Source: Meiothermus sp. CFH 77666 (GTDB taxonomy: Bacteria > Deinococcota > Deinococci > Deinococcales > Thermaceae). Taken from it: a stretch of 52,127 nucleotides of DNA. This document shows positions 1-8,335 of the stretch, piece after piece. Position numbers and translations under genes: made by a program. The notes under the pieces are model-generated. The model was not told the origin of the DNA, searched no databases, and saw only the letters and a program-made list of their open reading frames with translations. Every line of letters begins with the position of its first letter. Within the stretch, counting starts at the first letter, position 1. Where the stretch lies: assembly GCF_017497985.1 (NCBI RefSeq), contig NZ_JAGDFV010000025.1, positions 1-52,127 of the forward strand, in the 5' to 3' direction.

Positions 1-105
1 GATCAGCAGCAGGTCTTGCCAGCGATGATGGGTTTTCAAGTACTCGCGGGAATCGGGTATCTGGGCTAGATACGGCAACGGACTGGGGATGGAGACAGCT
101 TTCAT
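1..105 (-). CDS. N-terminal end of a transposase-like protein, cut by the window edge
   Basis: On the minus strand an ATG at 105-103 opens a frame that stays open for 35 codons to the window edge, so only the N-terminus is visible. The peptide contains YLAQIPDSREYLKTHHRWQD, which resembles the N-terminal segment of ISAs1/H-repeat type transposases, where an 'F-x-x-L/I-P-D-x-R' motif precedes a basic stretch and a hydrophobic 'ILLI'-like run. The catalytic DDE part would lie outside the window. With so few residues the family call is an inference; a non-mobile protein of the same fold remains possible. No terminal inverted repeat could be assigned with confidence. Confidence 0.45.
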   Translation of the reverse strand, partial: MKAVSIPSPLPYLAQIPDSREYLKTHHRWQDLLLI

Positions 106-132
106 ATGTGATTATGATAAAAGCCTGCAGAT

Positions 133-163
133 GAGAGCTTTAACGTAACGGATTAAAGCTCTC
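133..163. repeat. Perfect 11-bp inverted repeat upstream of the first M23 gene
   Basis: GAGAGCTTTAA at 133-143 is repeated exactly as its reverse complement at 153-163 with a 9-nt loop. It sits between the transposase-like fragment and the M23 peptidase, directly before a TTGACT hexamer. It may be an operator, a hairpin ending the element on the left, or part of the element's end; the sequence does not decide. Confidence 0.6.
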
Positions 164-193
164 TTGACTTTTGTTACACCTCTGCGTTACTTA
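164..193 (+). promoter_or_regulatory. Possible promoter of the first M23 peptidase
   Basis: TTGACT at 164-169 is a good -35 match. At 18-nt spacing lies TACTTA (188-193), a weak -10. The direct repeat GTTAC occurs inside (174-178 and 186-190). The ATG at 203 has no clear ribosome binding site, so a very short leader is possible. Confidence 0.35.
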
Positions 194-202
194 TAGCACC
201 TG

Positions 203-1105
203 ATGCCGCTTCGCCGTCACCCCGTGCGGTACACCCTGTGGTTAGCCCGAACCGGCGCAGCCCCGCGAACCTTATCGTTACCGGTGTGGATTCCGGTGGT
301 AGTAATCGTGGCGTTGCTGGCCTGGAGCGGACTGAATATCTGGCTCTGGCAACGCACGGCTGAGATGCGCAACCTGCAAATTCAGCTCGTTAGCCTCTCA
401 GACCAGGCCCGCAAACTTAACAATCAACTTGCGGCTGAACGCACCCGCAATAATGCCCTGAGTCAGGATGCCCAGAGCATCCTCAGGCAGTTGCAGGTAT
501 TGGAAACCGAGATTAACACCCTACGCGAGCGGGCCGGAATGCCCAAAATCAAGCTCGTACCTACCCGCAACGAAAGCGGGGGGCGTGGCGGCGCCTCGGT
601 TCCTGTGGAACTCGAGGATGTTCTCAAGTACGCCAGCCAGCAGACCGCGGCCTTTACCCAAAAGCTGAGCGAAGTCTCCCCTGCCCTCACAGAAACCCTC
701 CAGCGGGAAGCCGCCATGCCCTATGGCTACCCCCTTCGGGGGCACACCCGTATCACCTCGCACTTTGGCTACCGCCGCAGCCCTTTTGGCTGGGGTTTTG
801 AGTTTCACAACGGGATTGATTTCCCCGCCTCCTACGGCACCGCCGTACGGGTAACCGGGGCCGGAGAGGTGATTGAGGCAGGCTGGAAAGGGCCTTTTGG
901 TCTGGCCGTGGTGGTGGATCACGGCTATGGCTACCGCACCCTGTATGGTCATCTGTCCTCTATTTCGGTACGGGTAGGGCAAAGCCTCGAGCGCGGCGAC
1001 CTGGTGGGGTTGGTCGGCTCGACAGGTCGCTCCACCGGCCCGCACCTGCACTACACGGTCTTCCGCAACGGCGACGAAGTGAATCCCGCCGCGTATCTGG
1101 ACTGA
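203..1105 (+). CDS. Membrane-anchored M23 (LytM-type) peptidase
   Basis: Likely zinc peptidase that cuts, or regulates the cutting of, peptidoglycan cross-links on the outer face of the cytoplasmic membrane. The 300-aa product has a short basic cytoplasmic N-terminus, one membrane helix at about residues 27-49, a heptad-rich coiled coil at about 52-112, a linker, and a C-terminal LytM domain at about 175-298. The zinc ligands of the family are visible: H202 and D206 in HNGIDF, and H283 in HLHY, with the catalytic histidines H250 (YGHL) and H281. The downstream bactofilin and a paralogous M23 gene suggest one cell-wall-shaping module. The start lacks a strong ribosome binding site; no earlier in-frame start is plausible. 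Confidence 0.9.
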   Translation: MPLRRHPVRYTLWLARTGAAPRTLSLPVWIPVVVIVALLAWSGLNIWLWQRTAEMRNLQIQLVSLSDQARKLNNQLAAERTRNNALSQDAQSILRQLQVLETEINTLRERAGMPKIKLVPTRNESGGRGGASVPVELEDVLKYASQQTAAFTQKLSEVSPALTETLQREAAMPYGYPLRGHTRITSHFGYRRSPFGWGFEFHNGIDFPASYGTAVRVTGAGEVIEAGWKGPFGLAVVVDHGYGYRTLYGHLSSISVRVGQSLERGDLVGLVGSTGRSTGPHLHYTVFRNGDEVNPAAYLD

Positions 1106-1266
1106 GCACACAAGATCAAGGTCAAGGGTTTTTGTGTTAACTGTGTGCTGGACGCAATAGTTGTACAAAATTTATAGACAGATTCCGCAGGGTATGATCC
1201 AGGGGTTGGTTTGCAAGGGCTCACTTGAAAGTGAAAAGTTCGCAGATGAAAGCAGGGGTGTAGACT

Positions 1267-1659
1267 ATGGCGGTGTTAGGCGGAGGACGTAAACCCAACC
1301 CAGCTGCGCTCACCTACGTGAGCGAGGGCAGTGAGATTGAAGGCAACCTGAAGGCGGCGGGTAGCGCCCGCATAGATGGGAAGGTCAAGGGTTCGATCAT
1401 TGTCGAGGGCGACCTCGAGGTCGGGAGCAACGCCCACATCGAGGGCGAACAGGTGAGGGCTAACAACATCATCGTGCATGGGCAGATCAACGCCCAGGTC
1501 ATCGCCAGTGGCAAACTACACATCACCAAGAGCGCACGGGTGGAGGGCGATGTGCGGGCCATGTCGCTCGATGTGGAGGCAGGCGCGGTTTTCGTGGGTC
1601 GCAGCCAGACCGGCGAACCCAGGGCTTTACCCCAGAGCACCAAGGCCGGTAATAGCTGA
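1267..1659 (+). CDS. Bactofilin family cytoskeletal protein
   Basis: The 130-aa protein has the bactofilin (DUF583/polymer-forming) pattern: a short disordered N-terminus, then a right-handed beta-helix core at about residues 17-110 with regularly spaced small hydrophobic rungs such as GNLKAAGSARIDGKVKGSI, and a short tail. Bactofilins self-assemble without nucleotide into filaments, often at the membrane, and scaffold cell-wall enzymes. Lying between two M23 peptidases is the arrangement known from bactofilin/M23 pairs in other bacteria, so recruitment of these peptidases is a reasonable inference. A GTG-rich leader with TATGAT at 1193-1198 could carry its own promoter. The RBS before ATG 1267 is weak. 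Confidence 0.9.
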   Translation: MAVLGGGRKPNPAALTYVSEGSEIEGNLKAAGSARIDGKVKGSIIVEGDLEVGSNAHIEGEQVRANNIIVHGQINAQVIASGKLHITKSARVEGDVRAMSLDVEAGAVFVGRSQTGEPRALPQSTKAGNS

Positions 1660-1739
1660 GAGCCGAAGAGCAAAAGCTGAGTGAATCCTGGTCAGGCATC
1701 ACCTGGCCCTGCCTCCTTCCGAAGTAGGCTGGTAGGGTC

Positions 1740-2708
1740 ATGGCGAAAGAGCCTCACCCCCTTGCCTCGAGCGTCACCCTGACAGTACCGCTCTGGGTGG
1801 TGGCTATGCTGCCGGTCTTGCTGATTGCGGCGGTGCTTTTTTGGTGGGATCGAAGTTTTAGCGAACGCACCCGTCTGGCCGCGCTGGAAACCCAGGCCCG
1901 CAAACTGAGTCTGGAGCTCGAGGCCGAAAAAAGCCGCAACGAGGCCTACAGCATCGAGGCGGTACAGCTGCAGCAAAGCCTGAAGGTGCTGGAGGCCGAA
2001 ATCAACCGCCTGCGGGTTAAGGCGGGCTTGCCCAGAATTCGCCTGGTGCCCGAACCCGTCCAGCCCAACCAGGCGCCTCCCAGGCCAGAAAATGCCCCCA
2101 GGGGTGCGGGCGAACCCATTGAGCTGGGCGAGTTGTTGCTTAGCCTGCGTTCCCAGATAGGGGGTTTTGCGGCGGAGCTCGAGGCCACAGCCCTGGCCCT
2201 CCATAACCCCCTCCCCCCCGACCCCAGCCCAGGCCGCATTTTTCGTCGCGCCCCCCCTCCCCTGGCCCGTATACCCCAAACCCCCGACCCGGCGCAGTTT
2301 ATACCCACCGGCCTGCCCTTGCTGGCCGAGAGCCGTCTCACCTCTACCTTCGGCTACCGCGCCAACCCCTTTGGCGGAGGAGCCTACGAGTTCCACAACG
2401 GCGTAGATTTTGCTGCCCCCGAGGGCACGCCGGTGTATGCCACAGCCTCCGGTACGGTGAGCGAGATGGGCTGGAACCCCATCTTTGGGCTGATGGTACT
2501 GATTGACCACGGCAACGGCCTGCACACCCTGTACGGCCACCTTTCGTCGTCGTATGTTGAAAAAGGTCAGCAGGTCGAGCAAAGCCGCCTGATTGGGGCT
2601 GTGGGCTCTACCGGGCGTTCCACCGGGCCGCACCTGCATTACACGGTTTATCGCTACGGGGTAGCGGTTGACCCCATGCCTTATGTGGGCGATGCCTCTG
2701 GCCGGTAG
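1740..2708 (+). CDS. Second membrane-anchored M23 (LytM-type) peptidase
   Basis: Paralogue of the first M23 gene with the same plan: membrane helix at about residues 15-37, coiled coil at about 40-95 sharing the pattern 'E-T-Q-A-R-K-L', a Pro-rich linker (about 104-190) and a LytM domain at about 195-315. Zinc ligands H219 and D223 (HNGVDF), catalytic H267 (YGHL) and the H298/H300 pair (HLHY) are all present, so the enzyme looks active. It is 322 aa because of the longer proline-rich linker. It lies 80 nt after the bactofilin on the same strand and probably belongs to the same transcription unit. A duplication either side of the bactofilin is the simplest history. Confidence 0.9.
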   Translation: MAKEPHPLASSVTLTVPLWVVAMLPVLLIAAVLFWWDRSFSERTRLAALETQARKLSLELEAEKSRNEAYSIEAVQLQQSLKVLEAEINRLRVKAGLPRIRLVPEPVQPNQAPPRPENAPRGAGEPIELGELLLSLRSQIGGFAAELEATALALHNPLPPDPSPGRIFRRAPPPLARIPQTPDPAQFIPTGLPLLAESRLTSTFGYRANPFGGGAYEFHNGVDFAAPEGTPVYATASGTVSEMGWNPIFGLMVLIDHGNGLHTLYGHLSSSYVEKGQQVEQSRLIGAVGSTGRSTGPHLHYTVYRYGVAVDPMPYVGDASGR

Positions 2709-2787
2709 TTTTGCGCGGAACGATTTTTCGGCAAAAATTTGAACCCCGTTCAAGCAGGGGGGGTTTCGCCCCTTTCTCATTCTGCGG

Positions 2788-2795
2788 TATAAGAT
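2788..2795 (+). promoter_or_regulatory. -10 box of accD, leaderless type
   Basis: GGTATAAGAT contains TATAAG (2788-2793) and TAAGAT (2790-2795), ending 8 nt before the accD ATG. There is no Shine-Dalgarno sequence between them. This spacing fits the leaderless transcripts known in Deinococcus-Thermus. No convincing -35 is seen. Confidence 0.5.
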
Positions 2796-2803
2796 AGGGC
2801 GTT

Positions 2804-3658
2804 ATGGCCTTAGAGCGGCTTTTCCGCCGTCGCCGGGCTCAGGGCGAGGCGAGGGATATTCCCGAGCTATGGGTCAAGTGCCCCAAGTGCGACGCGCAAA
2901 TCTACAAGAAAGACCTCGAGACCAACCTGCACGTCTGCCCCAAATGCAACCACCACCTGCGCATGTCCGCCGACAAGCGCATCGAGATGCTCGCAGACGT
3001 GGGCACCTTCGAGCAGATCACCGGCCTCAAACCCGCCGACCCCCTGGGCTTTGTAGACACCGAGCCCTATCCCAAGCGCCTCGAGCGCTACCAGAAAGAA
3101 GCCGGGCGCCCCGATGCCATCGTGGGTGGGCGTTGCACCATTGGCGGTGTGCCCAGCGTGCTGCTGGCCATGGACTACGCCTTTGCAGGGGGCTCGATGG
3201 GTAGCGTGGTGGGCGAGGAAATTACCCGTGGCATCGAGCTGGCCGCCCAGGAAAACCGGGCAGTGGTGATCGTCTCGGTCTCGGGGGGAGCGCGGATGCA
3301 GGAAGCCGCTCTCTCGCTGATGCAGATGGCCAAAACCACCCTGGCGCTAGACCGGCTCTGGGCCCAAAAACTGCCCTATGTCTCGATCCTTACCGACCCT
3401 ACCACGGGCGGGGTAACGGCCAGTTTTGCGGCCATTGCCGACGTGATTCTGGCCGAACCCGGCGCCTTGATTGGCTTTGCCGGGCCGCGGGTCATTAAGC
3501 AGACCATCCGCCAGGACTTGCCCGAAGGCTTCCAGCGTTCGGAGTTTCTGCTCAAGCACGGCATGGTAGACCAGGTCGTAGACCGCCGCCAGCTCAAAGA
3601 AACGGTTGCGATGGTGCTCAAGCTACTGCATCCCAGGACGGTGAACCATGCTGGATAG
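2804..3658 (+). CDS. accD: Acetyl-CoA carboxylase carboxyltransferase subunit beta
   Basis: With AccA it transfers the carboxyl group from carboxybiotin to acetyl-CoA, giving malonyl-CoA, the first step of fatty acid synthesis. The 284-aa protein has the N-terminal four-cysteine zinc ribbon (CPKC at about 26-29 and CPKC at about 45-48) followed by the crotonase-fold carboxyltransferase domain, including the oxyanion-forming glycines in [12 protein letters not shown] and [11 protein letters not shown]. Length is normal. accA follows 77 nt downstream, so the two subunits are probably co-transcribed; accB and accC (biotin carrier and carboxylase) are not in the window. Translation probably starts on a leaderless message. 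Confidence 0.97.
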   Translation: MALERLFRRRRAQGEARDIPELWVKCPKCDAQIYKKDLETNLHVCPKCNHHLRMSADKRIEMLADVGTFEQITGLKPADPLGFVDTEPYPKRLERYQKEAGRPDAIVGGRCTIGGVPSVLLAMDYAFAGGSMGSVVGEEITRGIELAAQENRAVVIVSVSGGARMQEAALSLMQMAKTTLALDRLWAQKLPYVSILTDPTTGGVTASFAAIADVILAEPGALIGFAGPRVIKQTIRQDLPEGFQRSEFLLKHGMVDQVVDRRQLKETVAMVLKLLHPRTVNHAG

Positions 3659-3685
3659 GGGTCAGGGGTCAGGGGTCAGGGGTCA
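3658..3685 (+). repeat. Four exact tandem copies of GGGGTCA between accD and accA
   Basis: The heptamer GGGGTCA is repeated four times without change, beginning in the last base of the accD stop codon. Such short G-rich tandem repeats can slip in replication. The copy number may vary and alters only the intercistronic spacing. Confidence 0.9.
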
Positions 3686-3735
3686 CAGTATTACCCTCGA
3701 CCCAGGGTGGCCGACGTCCAGCACGCCCGAAGGGG

Positions 3736-4689
3736 GTGTCCATGCCGCTTGAGTTTGAAAAGCCCATCGAAGAGCTCGAGGCCAAAATTGCCGAGCTCGA
3801 GGGGTTCGCCGCCAGCAGCGGGGTAGACCTCTCGGGGGAGCTACAAGTCCTGCGCGAGCGCCTCGCTCAACTCAAATCGGAAACCTTCGATAACCTCTCG
3901 CGCTGGGAGCGGGTGCAACTGGCCCGGGCCCCTGGCCGCCCCACCACCCTGGACGTCATCGGCGGCATCATGACCGATTTTGTCGAACTATCGGGAGATC
4001 GCACCTTTGGTGAGGATGCCGCCGTGGTAGGGGGGCTGGCCCGCCTGGAAGGCACCTCCGTGGTGGTGGTAGGCCACCAGAAGGGCCGCGACACCAAGGA
4101 AAACATCAAACGCAACTTCGCCATGCCCCATCCCGAGGGCTACCGTAAGGCCATGCGCCTGATGGATCTGGCCGACCGCTTTGGCCGCCCTTTTATCGCC
4201 TTTATTGATACCCCCGGTGCATACCCCGGCATCTCCGCAGAGGAGCGTGGCCAGGCCTGGGTGATTGCCCAGAGCATCCAGCGCATGGCCCGCCTTCGGG
4301 TGCCGGCCATTGCGATCATTCTGGGCGAAGGAGGTTCGGGGGGCGCCCTGGCCATCGGGGTGGGCAACCGCGTGCTGATTCTGGAAAACGCCTGGTACTC
4401 GGTGATCTCCCCCGAATCCTGCGCGGCCATCCTGTGGCGCGACGCCAAAGAGGCCGCCAAAGCTGCCGAAGCCCTCAAACTCTCGGCCCCCGACCTTCTG
4501 AGCCTCGGCATCGTAGACCGCATCATCCCCGAACCCGGCGGCGGCGCCCACCGCAACCCCGCCGCCACCCTGGCCAACATCAAGCAAGCCCTGCTGGCCT
4601 CGCTGGCGGAACTCAGGAGCCTCGGCCCGGAAGAGCTGTTCGAAGACCGTTACCGGCGTTTCAGGGGCTTAGGGCGCTACCAGACCTGA
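3736..4689 (+). CDS. accA: Acetyl-CoA carboxylase carboxyltransferase subunit alpha
   Basis: Partner of AccD in the carboxyltransferase half of acetyl-CoA carboxylase. The 317-aa product has the usual N-terminal helical segment (about 5-60), then the crotonase-fold domain with hallmark stretches [10 protein letters not shown] and [13 protein letters not shown], whose glycines bind the carboxybiotin/CoA intermediates. Two starts are possible: GTG at 3736 or ATG at 3742, two codons later. The purine run GAAGGGGG at 3729-3736 favours the ATG by spacing, but the difference is only two residues. It ends 22 nt before a pair of hairpins that separate it from the convergent phn genes. Confidence 0.96.
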   Translation: MSMPLEFEKPIEELEAKIAELEGFAASSGVDLSGELQVLRERLAQLKSETFDNLSRWERVQLARAPGRPTTLDVIGGIMTDFVELSGDRTFGEDAAVVGGLARLEGTSVVVVGHQKGRDTKENIKRNFAMPHPEGYRKAMRLMDLADRFGRPFIAFIDTPGAYPGISAEERGQAWVIAQSIQRMARLRVPAIAIILGEGGSGGALAIGVGNRVLILENAWYSVISPESCAAILWRDAKEAAKAAEALKLSAPDLLSLGIVDRIIPEPGGGAHRNPAATLANIKQALLASLAELRSLGPEELFEDRYRRFRGLGRYQT

Positions 4690-4710
4690 ACTGACCCGCC
4701 AGGAGCCCTC

Positions 4711-4762
4711 TGGTTGCAAAAGCACTGCAACCAGCAGCCCCAGGTGGGTTGACTCTGGGGCT
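4711..4762. terminator. Two hairpins between convergent accA and the phn region
   Basis: TGGTTGCA (4711-4718) pairs with TGCAACCA (4726-4733), and AGCCCCAG (4736-4743) pairs with CTGGGGCT (4755-4762). They lie between converging transcription units and could end either. Neither has a long T run, so efficiency is uncertain. Confidence 0.55.
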
Positions 4763-4777
4763 GTTGATGGGCAATCT

Positions 4778-4968
4778 TTATGGGCCGACCCGCACGATCC
4801 GGGCCACCGAGGGCACCCCGCTGGCATTAATGACAGACACCATGTAGAAGTTGGGCGGTGCCAGGTTGGCATTGGCCGGCGCGGCTACGGTCAGGCTGGT
4901 GGTATCTCTGGACTGGATCGAGAGGGTCAGGAAGCGCTGGGTGTAGTTGAAGGCGTGGGTGGAATCGC
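4778..4968 (-). pseudogene. Remnant of a galactose-oxidase-like C-terminal domain (DUF1929 type)
   Basis: Downstream of phnE on the same strand, an open segment of about 63 codons encodes STHAFNYTQRFLTLSI and then NFYMVSVINASGVPSVARIV before a stop at 4778-4780. These two motifs are the signature of the C-terminal beta domain of galactose-oxidase-like and kelch-type secreted oxidases: 'THxxNxxQR' carries a copper ligand histidine in active members, and 'PGxYMLFVxNxxGVPSxA' is the final strand pair. Everything that should precede it (propeller, signal peptide) is absent; homology begins within about 15 nt of the phnE stop codon. It is therefore a beheaded gene remnant, probably cut when the phn operon arrived or by a deletion. 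Confidence 0.75.
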
Positions 4969-4976
4969 CGTCACGT

Positions 4977-6608
4977 TCAGACCAATCGGCTGCGCAGCCA
5001 CGAAGAAGCAAAGTCAATGATATTCACCACAATCACAATCGCAATCACTCCCACGATCATCTGGTCGTACTGCCCCGAGGCCATCTTTTCGTTGATGAAG
5101 TAGCCGATGCCGCCGGCCCCTACCAGCCCCAGCACCAGCGAGGAGCGGAAGTTGATCTCGAAGTTGTAGATGGTATAGGACACAAAGAGTGGCAAAACCT
5201 GGGGCAAAATGGCCCAGCGCACCACATTCACACCCGAGGCGCCGGTGGACTCGAGAGCCTCCACGGGCCCCTTGTCGGCGTTCTCGATAGCCTCCGAGTA
5301 CAGCTTGCCCAGTTCGGTGAGGGAGTGGATGGCAATCGCCATCACCCCGGCAAAAGGCCCCAGGCCCACCGCTGCTACCAAAATCAGGGCAATAATCAGG
5401 GTAGGCACCCCCCGCAGCACGTTCAAAAAGAGGCGGGTCACATAGAACACCGAGCGCATCAGGGGCGTACCCGAGGTCACGTTGCGGGCCGCCAGAAACG
5501 AGAGGGGCATGGCAAAAACGGCGGCCAGAAAGGTGCCTACCAGGGCCATCTGCACCGTGACCGCAATCTGGCTCAAGACCTCCTGCAAGGGATAGCGCTC
5601 CGCGCCAGGGTCGGCCAGCAGGGGGGGCCAGGCTTTGTCGGCAAACTGCTGCAAGAAGGGCCAGCCCACCACCAGCTTGTTCAGATCGAACTCGGTGGCA
5701 TCGAAAGCCGGAATCAGAAAGCTCGCCACCAGGGCAATCAGGATGCCGGCGCGAAAGTCGTCGGGCTCTTGCAGGCTGGCGTTGCGCAGTTGCATGAGCC
5801 CGGCCCCCAGCATGAGCCCCGCCAGGAAAAAGACCGCAAAAGCCCCGTACTGAGTGGTAGCCGGCTGCACCAGGCGGTAGCCTTCGCTCGAGGCTTGCTG
5901 CGGAATGGCCCCTTGCAGGTCGGCCAGGCTCCGAATGGGTTTCAGCTCGTCCTGGCCCAGTTCCTTGCGGATGGCGTTGAGTTCGGGTAGCGCCCGGTTG
6001 TAGGCGTCGGCGATTTCTTGCTGGGTGGTGGGCGGCGTGGGAAAGAGCAGCTTGTAATAGCCCAGGCTCTTGGGCAGGTAGGCCCCACCCCCCTGGGGCG
6101 CGTGGAACCACAGGAAGGCCAGCACCCCCGCCACTACCGCCCCGATCAGGATGGGAACCCGCTGCTTTGGGCGACTGAAGGACAGCAGGGCTACCGAGCC
6201 CGCCACCCCCAGGGCCAAGAGCAGCTCAATCAGACCCTCGACCGGATAGAGTTTAGCGATCTGCACAGGCTTGGCGTACCACCAACCGGCGGCCGCAAGG
6301 GTCGCGGCACCGCCCAGCACCCCGCCCAGCCCTGCCGCCTGCCCACCCCGACGGGCCAGCAGCAGCGCGAGCAGCACCCCCAGCGGAATCAAGAGCAGCA
6401 GCGGAAGGGTGGGCACCAGGGCCAGCAGGGTGGGGTCTACGGTATCGCGGCTCAAAAAGCCCCGGGCCCGGCTGAAGGGGAAGGCCGCAAAGACCACCAG
6501 CAAGGCCAGCCCGGCGCCAATTATCCAGCGGCGCATGGAACCCTTGGCCACGCCCGCCAGCACCGCCAGCAATACCCCCAACAGGGCGTAAAGGAGTAGC
6601 TCGTTCAT
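4977..6608 (-). CDS. phnE: Phosphonate/phosphite-type ABC transporter permease, double-length
   Basis: Inner-membrane permease of a PhnCDE-type importer for phosphonate, phosphite or another phosphate analogue. The C-terminal part (about residues 290-543) is the usual BPD permease domain, with the EAA-like loop around YSEAIENADKGPVEALESTG contacting the ATPase. Unlike the usual permease of about 270 aa, the protein has 543 residues: the N-terminal part adds about four membrane helices (two within 1-45, two within 75-160), an extracytoplasmic segment of about 65 residues and a further helix near 250-270. Its ATG overlaps the phnC stop by 4 nt (ATGA), implying translational coupling. It ends against the oxidase remnant. 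Confidence 0.85.
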   Translation of the reverse strand: MNELLLYALLGVLLAVLAGVAKGSMRRWIIGAGLALLVVFAAFPFSRARGFLSRDTVDPTLLALVPTLPLLLLIPLGVLLALLLARRGGQAAGLGGVLGGAATLAAAGWWYAKPVQIAKLYPVEGLIELLLALGVAGSVALLSFSRPKQRVPILIGAVVAGVLAFLWFHAPQGGGAYLPKSLGYYKLLFPTPPTTQQEIADAYNRALPELNAIRKELGQDELKPIRSLADLQGAIPQQASSEGYRLVQPATTQYGAFAVFFLAGLMLGAGLMQLRNASLQEPDDFRAGILIALVASFLIPAFDATEFDLNKLVVGWPFLQQFADKAWPPLLADPGAERYPLQEVLSQIAVTVQMALVGTFLAAVFAMPLSFLAARNVTSGTPLMRSVFYVTRLFLNVLRGVPTLIIALILVAAVGLGPFAGVMAIAIHSLTELGKLYSEAIENADKGPVEALESTGASGVNVVRWAILPQVLPLFVSYTIYNFEINFRSSLVLGLVGAGGIGYFINEKMASGQYDQMIVGVIAIVIVVNIIDFASSWLRSRLV

Positions 6609-7363
6609 GCCAGCATCTCCTTGCGTTCGTAGAGGTCGTCCACCATGTCCTCGGAAAGCTCTGCGGGCAGTCCATCGAACACCACCCGCCCCCGCTTGAA
6701 GGCAATAATGCGTTTGGCGTATTTGAGGGCCAGGTCGAGGGCGTGAATGTTAATCACCACCGTTACCCTGTCCTGCTCGTTGAAGCGCTTGAGGGTACGC
6801 ATCACCTCCTCCGACAAAACCGGATCGAGGTTGGCGGCGGGCTCGTCGGCCAGCATCAGGGTGGGTTGCTGGGCCATGGCCCGGGCAATGGCCACCCGTT
6901 GTTGCTGTCCTCCCGAGAGCGAGTCCACTCGAGCGTTTTCCTTGGCCGCCAGGTCCACGCGCTGAAGCTGCTCTCGAGCAATCCGATAATCCACTTCGTT
7001 GTAAAGGCCCAGCAAACCGCGCCAGGTCGGGAGGTAGCCCAGGCGGCCATGCAGAACGTTGTCCAGGGTGCTCAGGCGGTTGACCAGGTTGAACTGCTGA
7101 AAGATAAAGCCCACGGTGCGGCGGTACTTTTGCAACTCGCGCTTGGGCAGCCTGGTAATGTCGGTGCCATTCACCACTACCGATCCAGTGGTGGGAATTA
7201 AGAGCCCATTCAGGGTGCGCAGGAAGGTGCTCTTGCCCGCCCCCGAGCGTCCGATAATGGCCACAAAATCGCCCTGGGGGATATCCAGGTTCACATCCAT
7301 CAGCACCTTGAGCGGTCCCTTGGCGGTACTGAAGGTCTGGTTGAGGTTGCGTATTTCAATCAT
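6605..7363 (-). CDS. phnC: Phosphonate-type ABC transporter ATP-binding protein
   Basis: The 252-aa ATPase powers the PhnE permease from the cytoplasm. Walker A is GRSGAGKST (residues 38-46), the Q-loop lies in FIFQQFN, the ABC signature is LSGGQQQRVAIARA, Walker B is LMLADEP, and the switch histidine is in VINIHALDLA. The tract LGYLPTWRGLLGLY between the Q-loop and the signature is typical of PhnC-family proteins. The gene lies between phnD (97 nt upstream) and phnE (4-nt overlap), so the order is phnD-phnC-phnE. No phosphonate-degrading genes accompany it, so the substrate cannot be fixed from context. Confidence 0.92.
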   Translation of the reverse strand: MIEIRNLNQTFSTAKGPLKVLMDVNLDIPQGDFVAIIGRSGAGKSTFLRTLNGLLIPTTGSVVVNGTDITRLPKRELQKYRRTVGFIFQQFNLVNRLSTLDNVLHGRLGYLPTWRGLLGLYNEVDYRIAREQLQRVDLAAKENARVDSLSGGQQQRVAIARAMAQQPTLMLADEPAANLDPVLSEEVMRTLKRFNEQDRVTVVINIHALDLALKYAKRIIAFKRGRVVFDGLPAELSEDMVDDLYERKEMLA

Positions 7364-7459
7364 GCGTCTTCTCCATCAAGCATCGCTTTCATGCCATGCA
7401 AATCATAAGCCCCCAGCCAAAACCTGGGGGCATGGGTACTCGGGTAGATTTGCAGGCCT

Positions 7460-8335
7460 CTACTGCCCGGCCACTTTACGGGCCTGCCGCACCACGTCGT
7501 AGTCGGAGTCCTGGGCAGGGATCATGTAGTCAATGCGGTAAAGGTTGAACAGGAGCCTGTTTTCGGGGGTCTTGATACCCTGCAAGGCCGCCGCAATACC
7601 CCGTGAAAGGGTGGGGTATTTGGTTATGAACTGCTTAGAGACCGAGAAGGTGTCTCCCGGAATGGGCCTGGAGTAGAAGATAGCCGTCAGCTGGGCAGCT
7701 TCCTCGGGTTTGAGGAACTGCGTCCAGGCGCCGCTTTTGTTGCGGGTGTCGTTGGCGAAGGTAGCACAGGCATCCACCGATTTGTTCAGCACGGCCAGTA
7801 CACAAGCGTCATGGCGACCCGCAAAGGTCTGTTTGGCAAAAAGCTTATCCGGGTCGAGGCCAGCCCCCACCACCGCCGCACGGGGAAAGACATAGCCTGC
7901 CGCCGAGTTCTTGTCTACCCAGGCAATGCTCTTGCCGTCCAGGCCCTGCAGGCTCTTGATGCCCGAGTCCTTGCGCACCACAATGGCGCTCCAGTAATAG
8001 GGGCTGGTGCCGCGCACGCTCTTGAGGAGCACCTGAGCTCCCACATCCTGGTTGGCAATCACGTAGCCGTCGGGCGGAAAGAAGGCGAAGTCGAGGTTGC
8101 CGCCGCGCATGGCCTCGATGAGACCCCGGTACTCGGTGGGGATGAAGATTTCTACCTCGATGGCCCCCTGGAAGCGGCGTTCCAGGTAGTCTGCAATGGC
8201 CTGGGCCGCCGGACGAAGCTGGTCGGAGTTCTGGGTGGGGTTGAAGCCGATGCGAATTTTGACCGGGTTTTGTGCCAAACCCACTGACAGGCCAAAGACC
8301 AGCAAGGCCAGAAGGAAAAGCAAGTTACGCTTCAT
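7460..8335 (-). CDS. phnD: Phosphonate-type ABC transporter substrate-binding protein
   Basis: Secreted periplasmic-binding protein that delivers the ligand to PhnE. The 291-aa product has a Sec signal peptide (KR, then a hydrophobic core at about residues 4-20 and cleavage near GLAQ), followed by a type 2 binding fold of the PhnD/phosphite-binding family: GFNPTQNSDQLRPAA, LDFAFFPPDGYVIA and DKNSAAGYVFPRA are the characteristic ligand-site segments. No lipobox cysteine follows the signal, so the protein is free rather than lipid-anchored, or anchored in another way. It is the first gene of the phnDCE unit; the divergent HAD gene begins 175 nt away. Confidence 0.9.
   Translation of the reverse strand: MKRNLLFLLALLVFGLSVGLAQNPVKIRIGFNPTQNSDQLRPAAQAIADYLERRFQGAIEVEIFIPTEYRGLIEAMRGGNLDFAFFPPDGYVIANQDVGAQVLLKSVRGTSPYYWSAIVVRKDSGIKSLQGLDGKSIAWVDKNSAAGYVFPRAAVVGAGLDPDKLFAKQTFAGRHDACVLAVLNKSVDACATFANDTRNKSGAWTQFLKPEEAAQLTAIFYSRPIPGDTFSVSKQFITKYPTLSRGIAAALQGIKTPENRLLFNLYRIDYMIPAQDSDYDVVRQARKVAGQ

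Noticed and set aside
4947-5990. Long plus-strand frame of about 347 codons
   Set aside because: It is the antisense of phnE, very rich in His, Gln and Gly, and has no family resemblance; phnE on the other strand has clear motifs.
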